From Parvibaculum sp. (GTDB taxonomy: Bacteria; Pseudomonadota; Alphaproteobacteria; Parvibaculales; Parvibaculaceae), in NCBI GenBank assembly GCA_019635965.1, contig JAHBYK010000024.1:1-34892 (forward strand): a DNA stretch of 34,892 nt, read 5' to 3'. The notes beneath the pieces are model-generated. The model searched no databases. It saw only the letters and a program-made list of their open reading frames with translations, and was not told the origin of the DNA. Shown here piece by piece: positions 28,550-34,892 of this stretch (the stretch's first letter is position 1; each line of letters begins with the position of its first letter). Both the position numbers and the translations under genes were made by a program.

Positions 28550-29572
28550 ATGGGCTACAAGATTGCCGTTCTGGGCGCCACGGGCAATGTGGGCCAGGAG
28601 ATGCTGAACATCCTCGCGGAGCGCGAGTTTCCGGCGGATGAGGTGGTGGCGCTCGCCTCGCGCCGCAGCCAGGGCACGGAAGTCTCCTATGGCGACCGCA
28701 CGCTCAAGGTGAAGACGCTCGATACCTACGACTTCAAGGGTACGGACATTTGCCTGATGGCAACATCGGGCGTCATGTCGGCCGAATGGGCGCCGAAGAT
28801 CGCGGCCAAGGGCTGCGTCGTCATCGACAATTCGTCGAAATGGCGGATGGACCCCGATGTGCCGCTTGTCGTGCCGGAAGTGAATGCCGCCGCGATTGCC
28901 GGCTACACGAAGAAGAACATCATCGCGAACCCGAATTGTTCGACGGCGCAGATGGTTGTGGCGCTGAAGCCGCTTCATGATGCGGCAGGCATCCGCCGCA
29001 TCGTCGTCTCGACCTATCAGTCGGTGTCGGGCGCCGGCAAGGAGGCGATGGACGAGCTCTTCACCCAGACGCGCGCGATCTTCGTCAACGACAATCTCGT
29101 CACCGAGAATTTCACCAAGCAGATCGCCTTCAATGTCATTCCCCATATCGACGAGTTCATGGAGGACGGGCAGACGAAGGAAGAGTGGAAGATGACGGCC
29201 GAGACGAAGAAGATTCTCGACCCGAAGATCAAGGTCACGGCGACCTGCGTTCGCGTGCCGGTTTTCGTCGGTCATTCGGAAGCCATCAATATCGAGTTCG
29301 AACGGCCGATCTCCGATGATGAGGCGCGCGACATCCTGCGTGAGGCGCCGGGCTGTCTTGTCGTCGACAAGCGCGAGGATGGCGGCTATGTCACGCCGAT
29401 CGAATGTGTCGGCGAATATGCGACCTATGTGAGCCGCATCCGCGTCGACCCGACGATCGAGAACGGTCTCAACATCTGGGTCGTTTCCGACAATCTGCGC
29501 AAGGGAGCGGCGCTCAACGCGGTGCAGATCGCGGAAATTCTCGGCGCGCGCTATCTGAAAAAGGCGGCATAG
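28550..29572 (+). CDS. asd: Aspartate-semialdehyde dehydrogenase
   Basis: NADPH-dependent formation of aspartate semialdehyde, the branch point to lysine, diaminopimelate, threonine and methionine. 340 residues. Rossmann motif GATGNVGQEML at 9-19, and catalytic cysteine C130 (ANPNCSTAQM). The QSVSGAGKEAMDEL segment and the substrate-binding segment with ATCVRVPVFVGHSE are also present. A GGAG site lies before the ATG. Together with dapF in this window it serves diaminopimelate synthesis. Confidence 0.97.
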   Translation: MGYKIAVLGATGNVGQEMLNILAEREFPADEVVALASRRSQGTEVSYGDRTLKVKTLDTYDFKGTDICLMATSGVMSAEWAPKIAAKGCVVIDNSSKWRMDPDVPLVVPEVNAAAIAGYTKKNIIANPNCSTAQMVVALKPLHDAAGIRRIVVSTYQSVSGAGKEAMDELFTQTRAIFVNDNLVTENFTKQIAFNVIPHIDEFMEDGQTKEEWKMTAETKKILDPKIKVTATCVRVPVFVGHSEAINIEFERPISDDEARDILREAPGCLVVDKREDGGYVTPIECVGEYATYVSRIRVDPTIENGLNIWVVSDNLRKGAALNAVQIAEILGARYLKKAA

Positions 29573-29585
29573 ACGGATTCACCGT

Positions 29586-29629
29586 CCCTCACCCTTCCCT
29601 CTCCCCTCGAGGAGAGGGAAGGGTGAGGG
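29586..29629. repeat. GC-rich palindromic repeat, copy 3 (after asd)
   Basis: A perfect 19-bp inverted repeat: CCCTCACCCTTCCCTCTCC at 29586-29604 pairs with 29611-29629, with a six-base loop. There is no T-tract after it, so it is not a standard terminator, although such a hairpin could protect the 3' end of the asd transcript. The remaining gap to 29795 presumably holds the promoter of the fusion gene, but no clear boxes are visible. Confidence 0.82.
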
Positions 29630-29795
29630 GGAATCCTCCGTCCCCTGACTTTCCCGCATTAACCTTCCTGCAATCCATGCTCAAAAAATGGGCAGGAATT
29701 CTGCGGCTTTCCGCGCCTTGTTGCGCCGCACCCGGAAAGAAAATTTACCTTTTACTGCAATGCTCGCCCTGTCACGTCGGTAACGGGGGCGCGGA

Positions 29796-31946
29796 GTGGG
29801 TAGCGTTGTGCAATCGATCGATACGGTGTGGATCCTGATCTGCACCGTGCTGGTGCTTCTGATGCAGGCGGGCTTCGCCTGTTTCGAGTCCGGTCTCGTC
29901 CGCGCCAAGAACTCGATCAATGTCGCCGTCAAGAACGTGATGGATTTCTGCGTCGCGGGCGTCGGCTTCTGGCTCGTCGGCTTCGGCATGATGTTCGGGC
30001 TCAGTGCCGGCGGCTATCTCGGCATGACGGGCTTTGCCTTCGACGGCGCACCGGATGGCAGTCCGGCGACCGCCTGGCTCATGGCTTTCTTCTTTTTCCA
30101 GCTCGCCTTCTGCTCCACCTCCACCACCATCGTTTCGGGCGCCGTTGCCGAGCGCATGAGCTTTCGCGGCTATGCGATCACGGCGGCCGTGCTGTCCATG
30201 ATGATCTATCCCGTCTTCGGCCATTGGGCCTGGGGCGGCGTGTTGTCGGGTGAGGCGCAGGGCTGGCTGGAAAAACTCGGCTTCATCGACTTTGCCGGTT
30301 CGACCGTCGTTCATTCCATCGGCGGCTGGATGGCGCTTGCCGCCGTGCTCGTGCTCGGTCCGCGGCTCGGCCGTTTCGGGCCGGATGGCCGCCGCGTCGA
30401 GGGCCATGACATGCCGGTGGCGACGCTCGGCATGTTCCTGCTCTGGATCGGCTGGTTCGGCTTCAATGGCGGCTCCACGCTCGCGCTCAATACTTCCGTT
30501 CCCTTCATTCTCGTTCACACCATGCTGGGTGCGGCGGCGGGCGGACTTGCCGTCATCGGCATCAGCTGGGTGCGCCATGGCGTGCCGGAAGTGCAGCTTG
30601 CGCTCAATGGCGTGCTGGCGGGCCTCGTCGCCGTCACCGCGAATTGCCACATGGTCTCGACCTCGAGCGCACTGCTGATCGGTGCGGGCGGCGGCATCGT
30701 CTGCTATCTCGCAAGCCAGCTTCTGGAGCAGCTTCGGATCGACGATGCGGTGGATGCCGTGCCGGTCCATCTTGCCGCCGGCATATGGGGCACGCTCGCG
30801 GTCGCGCTCTTCGGCGAAACATCCTTCTTCCCGAACGATCATACGCGGCTTGAGCAGTTCGGCGTGCAGCTTGCGGGCGTTGCGGCGGCGGGTGTCTTCG
30901 CCTTCACCGTCGCCTATGCGGTGCTGCGCATCATCGACATGTTCCTGCCGCTCCGCGTTTCGTCCGATGCCGAGCGCATCGGCCTCAACTTCGCCGAGCA
31001 TGGTGCGTCCTCCGCGCTGCTCGATGTGCTGGGCGCGATGGAAGCGCAGGCCGCTCGCGGCGATTTCTCGAAGCCCGTGCCGGTCGAGCCCTTCACGGAA
31101 GCAGGCGAAATGGCGCGGCGCTACAATCTCGTCCTCGACAAGTTCAACAGCGAGGTGAAGCGGCGCGAGCAGGTGGCGAATGAATTGCGCGATGCGCGCG
31201 ACGTCGCCGAAATGGCCAATGCTTCGAAGTCGCAGTTCCTCGCAAATATGAGCCATGAGCTCCGGACGCCGCTCAATGCCATCATCGGCTTTTCCGAGGT
31301 GATGAATGGCGAGCTGTTCGGACCGATCGGGAACGACCGCTACAAGGACTACATGGTGGACATCCACCGCTCCTCGAGCCATCTCCTCAGCCTCATCAAC
31401 GATATTCTCGATCTTTCGAAGATCGAGGCCGACCGCTACGAGCTTTACGAGGAAGAGCTCGATGTCACCGAGGTCGTGGCAAGCTGCGAGCGCATGATGC
31501 GCCATCGCGCGGAAGAGGCGGGCGTCGCGCTCACCGTCACCATCGAGCAGGAGCTGCCCTTCCTCATGGCCGACAAGCGGGCGCTGCGCCAGATCCTGCT
31601 CAATCTCGTCTCCAATGCCGTCAAGTTCACGCCGAAGGGCGGCAGCATCAGGCTCGAAACCTTCATGGAGCCCGATCACCGCATGGCGTTCCGCGTCTCC
31701 GATACCGGCATCGGCATGGCGAAGAAGGATATTCCCATCGCGCTCGAGCCCTTCCGCCAGATCGGCAAGGACAGCAATATCTACACGACTGAGGGAACGG
31801 GCCTCGGCCTGCCTTTGACGCGGGCGCTCGCGCGGATGCATGGGGCAACGCTCGTCATCGAATCCGAGCCCGGCGTCGGCACCGTCATCACCATCCGTAT
31901 GCCGCAGGCCCGCGTGCTGCCCGCCAGCCGCCGCCTTGCGGGCTGA
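29796..31946 (+). CDS. Ammonium transporter-histidine kinase fusion protein
   Basis: 716 residues from the GTG at 29796 (a GTG at 29808 is a close alternative). Residues ~8-385 are a complete Amt/Mep/Rh ammonium channel with 11 spans. It keeps the pore twin histidines H173 and H325, D165 (FIDFAGSTVVH), the FGFNGGS segment and AERMSF. Residues ~388-475 form a linker and coiled coil. Residues ~477-545 are a HisKA domain with phospho-acceptor H487 (FLANMSHELRTPLN). Residues ~590-705 are a HATPase_c domain with the N-box (N603/N607), DTGIG (636-640) and GTGLGL (667-672). No receiver domain, adjacent response regulator or GlnK gene is seen. Likely senses ammonium at the membrane and signals by phosphotransfer. 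Amt-kinase fusions are known in other bacteria; whether this one also transports is open. Confidence 0.93.
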   Translation: MGSVVQSIDTVWILICTVLVLLMQAGFACFESGLVRAKNSINVAVKNVMDFCVAGVGFWLVGFGMMFGLSAGGYLGMTGFAFDGAPDGSPATAWLMAFFFFQLAFCSTSTTIVSGAVAERMSFRGYAITAAVLSMMIYPVFGHWAWGGVLSGEAQGWLEKLGFIDFAGSTVVHSIGGWMALAAVLVLGPRLGRFGPDGRRVEGHDMPVATLGMFLLWIGWFGFNGGSTLALNTSVPFILVHTMLGAAAGGLAVIGISWVRHGVPEVQLALNGVLAGLVAVTANCHMVSTSSALLIGAGGGIVCYLASQLLEQLRIDDAVDAVPVHLAAGIWGTLAVALFGETSFFPNDHTRLEQFGVQLAGVAAAGVFAFTVAYAVLRIIDMFLPLRVSSDAERIGLNFAEHGASSALLDVLGAMEAQAARGDFSKPVPVEPFTEAGEMARRYNLVLDKFNSEVKRREQVANELRDARDVAEMANASKSQFLANMSHELRTPLNAIIGFSEVMNGELFGPIGNDRYKDYMVDIHRSSSHLLSLINDILDLSKIEADRYELYEEELDVTEVVASCERMMRHRAEEAGVALTVTIEQELPFLMADKRALRQILLNLVSNAVKFTPKGGSIRLETFMEPDHRMAFRVSDTGIGMAKKDIPIALEPFRQIGKDSNIYTTEGTGLGLPLTRALARMHGATLVIESEPGVGTVITIRMPQARVLPASRRLAG

Positions 31947-32032
31947 TTTCCGTCATTCATCGCCAATGCCCCTTCACAGGCTGCGCGGGGCTTTATAGTG
32001 TCCCTTCGCAAATCCCGAGAAGGAGACAGTTC

Positions 32033-32929
32033 ATGGCCGATATTGCCGCCCGCCCGCGCCGCAGCGTTCTCTACATGCCGGGGTCGAATGCCCGCGCGCT
32101 CGACAAGGCAAAGGAAATTCCGGCCGATGCGCTGATCCTCGACCTCGAAGACGCGGTCGCGCCCGACGCGAAGGAAGAGGCGCGCGCCCAGGTCTGCGCC
32201 GCGGTCAAGGGCGGGGGCTATGGCAAGCGCGAGCTCGTCATCCGCGTGAACGGGCTCGACACGCCCTGGGGCCTCGACGACATCAAGGCGGCCGCCGCCG
32301 CTGGCCCCGATGCGATCCTTGTCCCGAAGATCAATTCCGCCGCCGATGTCGAGCGCGCGGAAGAGGCGCTCTCCGATGCCGGCGCCAGGCCCGGCCTCCA
32401 GCTCTGGTGCATGATCGAGACGCCGCTTGCCACGCTCAACATCCAGTCGATCGCCGCCAAGGCGCGCGAGCCGGGCAGCCGCATGTCGGTCTGGGTCATG
32501 GGCACGAACGATATTGCGAAGGAGCTTCGCGCCGCCCATACGCCGGACCGCGTGCCCATGCTCGCCTCGCTCGGGCTCGCGCTCATCGCCGCGCGCGCCT
32601 ATGGCCTCGTCATTCTCGATGGCGTCTATAACGACATCAAGAACGAGGAAGGCTTCGCCGCCATTTGCGAGCAGGGCCGCGATATGGGTTTCGACGGCAA
32701 GACGCTCATCCATCCCTCCCAGGTCGGCCCCTGCAACGCGATCTTCTCGCCGGACCCGGAAACGGTCGCCTTCGCGCGCAAGACCATCGAAGCCTTCGAG
32801 CTGCCGGAGAACAAGGGCAAGGGGGTGCTGAAAGTCGATGACAAGATGGTCGAGATCCTTCATGCCGAAATCGCGAAGCGCACCGTCGCCATTGCCGATG
32901 CGATTGCCGAACTCGAAGCAGCCTCCTGA
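32033..32929 (+). CDS. HpcH/HpaI aldolase family; probable malyl-CoA/beta-methylmalyl-CoA lyase (CitE-like)
   Basis: 298 residues, with a GGAG site before the ATG. CitE-type TIM barrel: RSVLYMPGSN at 10-19, DALILDLEDAVAPDAK (metal/CoA region) around 32-47, the conserved Arg-containing VIRVNGLDTPWG, the catalytic-region MIETPLA, and KTLIHPSQV near 222. It lies 9 bp before a MaoC-type hydratase, a pairing expected for the ethylmalonyl-CoA pathway, in which (2R,3S)-beta-methylmalyl-CoA is cleaved to glyoxylate and propionyl-CoA. Malyl-CoA thioesterase or another CitE-like lyase remains possible; sequence alone does not decide. Confidence 0.82.
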   Translation: MADIAARPRRSVLYMPGSNARALDKAKEIPADALILDLEDAVAPDAKEEARAQVCAAVKGGGYGKRELVIRVNGLDTPWGLDDIKAAAAAGPDAILVPKINSAADVERAEEALSDAGARPGLQLWCMIETPLATLNIQSIAAKAREPGSRMSVWVMGTNDIAKELRAAHTPDRVPMLASLGLALIAARAYGLVILDGVYNDIKNEEGFAAICEQGRDMGFDGKTLIHPSQVGPCNAIFSPDPETVAFARKTIEAFELPENKGKGVLKVDDKMVEILHAEIAKRTVAIADAIAELEAAS

Positions 32930-32938
32930 GGACCTGTC

Positions 32939-33988
32939 ATGACCAAGACAAATGCCGGAAACTTCTTCGAGGATTTCAAGGTCGGGCAGGTGCTGCGCCA
33001 CGCAACGCCGCGCACGGTGACGGAAGGCGATGTCGCGCTTTATCAGGCGCTGTTCGGCTCGCGCTTCGCGCTGCAATCCTCGGCGGAGGTTGCGCGCAAG
33101 GCGGGCTACAGGACCGCGCCCGTGGACGATATGCTCGCCTTCCATATCGTCTTCGGCAAGACGGTGCCGGACATCTCGCTCAATGCGGTCGCCAATCTCG
33201 GTTATGCCGATTGCCGGTTTCTGAAGCCCGTCTTTCCCGGCGACACGCTGTCGGCGGAATCGAAGGTGATCGGCCTCAAGGAAAACTCGAATGGCGAAAC
33301 GGGCGTCGTCTATGTCCGCTCCTCCGGCCGCAACCAGCATGGCGAGATCGTGCTCGATTATGTGCGCTGGGTGATGGTGCGCAAGCGCGACAAGTCCTCG
33401 CCCGCGCCCGAGGAGGATGTGCCGCATCTGCCGGCCGCCGTCGGTGCCGAACATCTCGTCGCGCCCGCAGGCACTTCCTTCAAGGGGTTCGACACGGTGG
33501 CGTCCGGCTCGCCCCATCTCTGGGACGATTACGAGAAGGGCGAGCGGATCGACCATGTGGACGGCATCACCATCGAGGAAGCCGAACACATGATGGCGAC
33601 GCGGCTCTACCAGAACACCGCCAAGGTCCATTTCAATCAGTATACGGAAGGCAAGGGCCGCTTCGGCCGCCGCCTCATCTATGGCGGTCATGTCATCTCG
33701 CTGGCCCGCGCGCTCTCCTTCAACGGGCTCGGCAATGCCGTTCTCGTTGCCGCCATCAATGGCGGGCGCCATGTCGCGCCCTGTTTCGGCGGCGATACGG
33801 TCTTTGCCTGGACGGAAGTGCTCGACAAGGCGGAGCTGAAGGGCAGGAGCGATCTCGGCGCGCTCCGTCTGCGCAGCTTCGCCACCAAGGACCGGCCCTG
33901 TACCGGGTTCCCGGGCGTGAAGGACAAGGGCCATGAGGAAGGCGTGATCCTCGATCTCGATTATTGGGCGCTTGTTCCACGCCGCTGA
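32939..33988 (+). CDS. mch: MaoC-like dehydratase; probable mesaconyl-CoA hydratase
   Basis: 349 residues with two hot-dog repeats. The first is about 10-150 (FFEDFKVGQVLRHATPRTVTEGDVALY) and the second about 180-345, with the hydratase-like segment FNQYTEGKGRFGRRLIYGGHVISLARAL. Length and double-hotdog layout match the mesaconyl-CoA (beta-methylmalyl-CoA) hydratase of Rhodobacter-type ethylmalonyl-CoA pathways. It follows the lyase gene by 9 bp with a GAGG site, so the two are co-transcribed and should act in sequence: hydration of mesaconyl-CoA, then cleavage. The other pathway genes are not in the window. Confidence 0.78.
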   Translation: MTKTNAGNFFEDFKVGQVLRHATPRTVTEGDVALYQALFGSRFALQSSAEVARKAGYRTAPVDDMLAFHIVFGKTVPDISLNAVANLGYADCRFLKPVFPGDTLSAESKVIGLKENSNGETGVVYVRSSGRNQHGEIVLDYVRWVMVRKRDKSSPAPEEDVPHLPAAVGAEHLVAPAGTSFKGFDTVASGSPHLWDDYEKGERIDHVDGITIEEAEHMMATRLYQNTAKVHFNQYTEGKGRFGRRLIYGGHVISLARALSFNGLGNAVLVAAINGGRHVAPCFGGDTVFAWTEVLDKAELKGRSDLGALRLRSFATKDRPCTGFPGVKDKGHEEGVILDLDYWALVPRR

Positions 33989-34051
33989 TGCGTGGTTTTA
34001 ACACCTGCTTTATAAATCGAAATTAAGCTTCAAACTGGATCGACCTCCGCG

Positions 34052-34645
34052 ATGGCCGGCATGCTTTCAACCTCACCCGCTTCGAGTTCCGCCCGGCCCG
34101 GCCAGACATTGCGCTCGCCGGAAAGCGTTGCCTTCGAGGAGGCCTGGGAGGCCGCCCGGCCGGGTGCCGGCGTGCCGCGGCGCGCCGATCTGGACCTCCG
34201 GCTCATCGCGCCTTTCGCCCGCTGGTTTGCGATCATCGAGCCCGATCCCGCCGCCGTCGCCCTGCCTTTCCGGCTCACGGGCTCGGGTTTCCGCGAATTT
34301 TTCGGCCATGATCTCACCGGCACGGACTATCTGACGCTGGCCGATCCGGCGATCCGCACCTATGCCTATGAATGTGTGATGGCCTGTCTGAAGCATCCCT
34401 GCGGCCTCTGGCAGTCGACGCCGGCCAGCACCGCCGATGGCGATCGCTTCAATTACGAATATACGATCCTGCCGATCTCGAAATCGGGCGGCGCGCCGGA
34501 CCATATCGTCATCTTCGTGAATTTCGAGGCGAAGCCCGTGGACGAGCTGCCCGGCGTGCAGCGCATCGAACATTCGACGGTCTGGCACTGGCTCGACATC
34601 GGCCGGGGCGTCCCGCCTGCCAGCATCGGCACCGCCCCCTTCTGA
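34052..34645 (+). CDS. PAS_5-type domain protein
   Basis: 197 residues; a second ATG at 34061 is possible and no strong ribosome-binding site distinguishes them. The pattern (AWEAARPGAGVPRRADLDLRLIAPF-like opening, FRLTGSGFREFFGHDLTG, then TADGDRFNYEYTILPIS) fits the alphaproteobacterial PAS_5 family (PF07310), small single-domain proteins linked in some species to cell-cycle signalling or of unknown role. No output domain is present. It stands alone after mch. Confidence 0.72.
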   Translation: MAGMLSTSPASSSARPGQTLRSPESVAFEEAWEAARPGAGVPRRADLDLRLIAPFARWFAIIEPDPAAVALPFRLTGSGFREFFGHDLTGTDYLTLADPAIRTYAYECVMACLKHPCGLWQSTPASTADGDRFNYEYTILPISKSGGAPDHIVIFVNFEAKPVDELPGVQRIEHSTVWHWLDIGRGVPPASIGTAPF

Positions 34646-34648
34646 GGC

Positions 34649-34671
34649 CTGCCGGGAATCGCCCCCGGCAG
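34649..34671 (+). terminator. Weak hairpin after the PAS-like gene
   Basis: CTGCCGGG (34649-34656) pairs with CCCGGCAG (34664-34671) around a seven-base loop, directly downstream of the stop codon. Only a short pyrimidine run (CTTCC) follows, so it is at best a weak terminator. Confidence 0.4.
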
Positions 34672-34892
34672 CTTCCAGACTGATCAGTTGCGAGACATTC
34701 GCATCTTTCCCCGGCCCGCCTGCCGCAAGGTTTTCCGCTGCTTTTCTGCCTTGTCCGGCCTTGTTTTTTGCGCGCGCAAGGATATTTGCCTTCACCGGCA
34801 ACGCGAGCTAAACAACGGTCTGACTTTGGCGGTTCCGTCCGGGGCCGCGGATCCTCATGTTGCCCGAACGGGGTTCTTTCGGATGGCTGAAC
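34672..34892. other. Right-edge region, next gene possibly beginning at the very end
   Basis: No gene is supported in most of this stretch. Two ATG codons near the edge could start a + strand gene that continues outside the window: 34857 (reading MLPERGSFGWLN) and 34883 (reading MAE). Neither has a clear ribosome-binding site and there is too little sequence to judge. Confidence 0.3.

Noticed and set aside
29586..29629. Intrinsic terminator after asd
   Set aside because: The 19-bp stem is strong but no T-tract follows, and the sequence belongs to the repeat family of the neighbouring gaps.
29772..31841. Long minus-strand frame antisense to the Amt-kinase gene, and a similar one at 31781-33934
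   Set aside because: Both are shadows of conserved + strand genes with no recognisable domains.

Overview
The window is high-GC chromosomal DNA with dense, often overlapping genes. Gene order and protein types (AcnA transcribed away from ccmABCDG, rpsP-rimM-trmD-rplS next to ffh, leuC/leuD/leuB/asd, dapF-mtaB-ftsY-yciB, a PAS_5-type protein, a DUF2794-like N-terminus) point to an alphaproteobacterium. A Parvibaculum-like member of the Hyphomicrobiales is my best guess, but that is inference from family knowledge and no search was run. I see no phage, insertion sequence, CRISPR array, tRNA or rRNA. The one accessory-looking insert is a small toxin-antitoxin pair.

Layout. 1-697: the 5' end of a minus-strand gene, then a non-coding stretch with a strongly structured candidate RNA (349-525) that has a promoter-like sequence before it and a textbook terminator at its end. 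698-5493: a tightly packed four-gene cassette (ABC ATPase, ABC-2 permease, GldG-like protein, DUF4340-like protein), closed by a bidirectional terminator. 5563-8856 (minus): aconitase AcnA carrying a Lys/Ala-rich, histone H1-like N-terminal extension of about 208 residues. 9094-12784: a crotonase followed by ccmA-B-C-D-G for cytochrome c maturation. 12821-16081: a MarR-type regulator that also has a Lys/Ala tail, a Nudix hydrolase and an MFS transporter of the metabolite:H+ symporter type. 16084-19844 (minus): dapF-mtaB-ftsY-yciB, three of them joined by ATGA overlaps. 19922-21023: a divergent CinA-type protein and a PIN/Phd-type toxin-antitoxin pair with a tandem operator-like repeat. 21260-25017: ffh, rpsP, rimM, trmD, rplS. 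25145-29572: leuC, leuD, leuB, asd, with three GC-rich palindromic repeat elements in the intergenic gaps. 29796-31946: an ammonium transporter fused to a histidine kinase. 32033-33988: a CitE/malyl-CoA lyase-type enzyme and a MaoC-type mesaconyl-CoA hydratase. 34052-34645: a PAS-like protein.

How the genes work together. Both GTPases of the signal recognition particle pathway (Ffh and its receptor FtsY) lie within 6 kb on opposite strands. The rpsP-rimM-trmD-rplS group and MtaB serve ribosome assembly and tRNA modification. The leu genes, asd and dapF cover leucine and aspartate-family (lysine/diaminopimelate) synthesis. The lyase/hydratase pair fits the ethylmalonyl-CoA route for acetyl-CoA assimilation.

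The most unusual items are the H1-like tail on aconitase, the structured RNA near the left edge and the transporter-kinase fusion.
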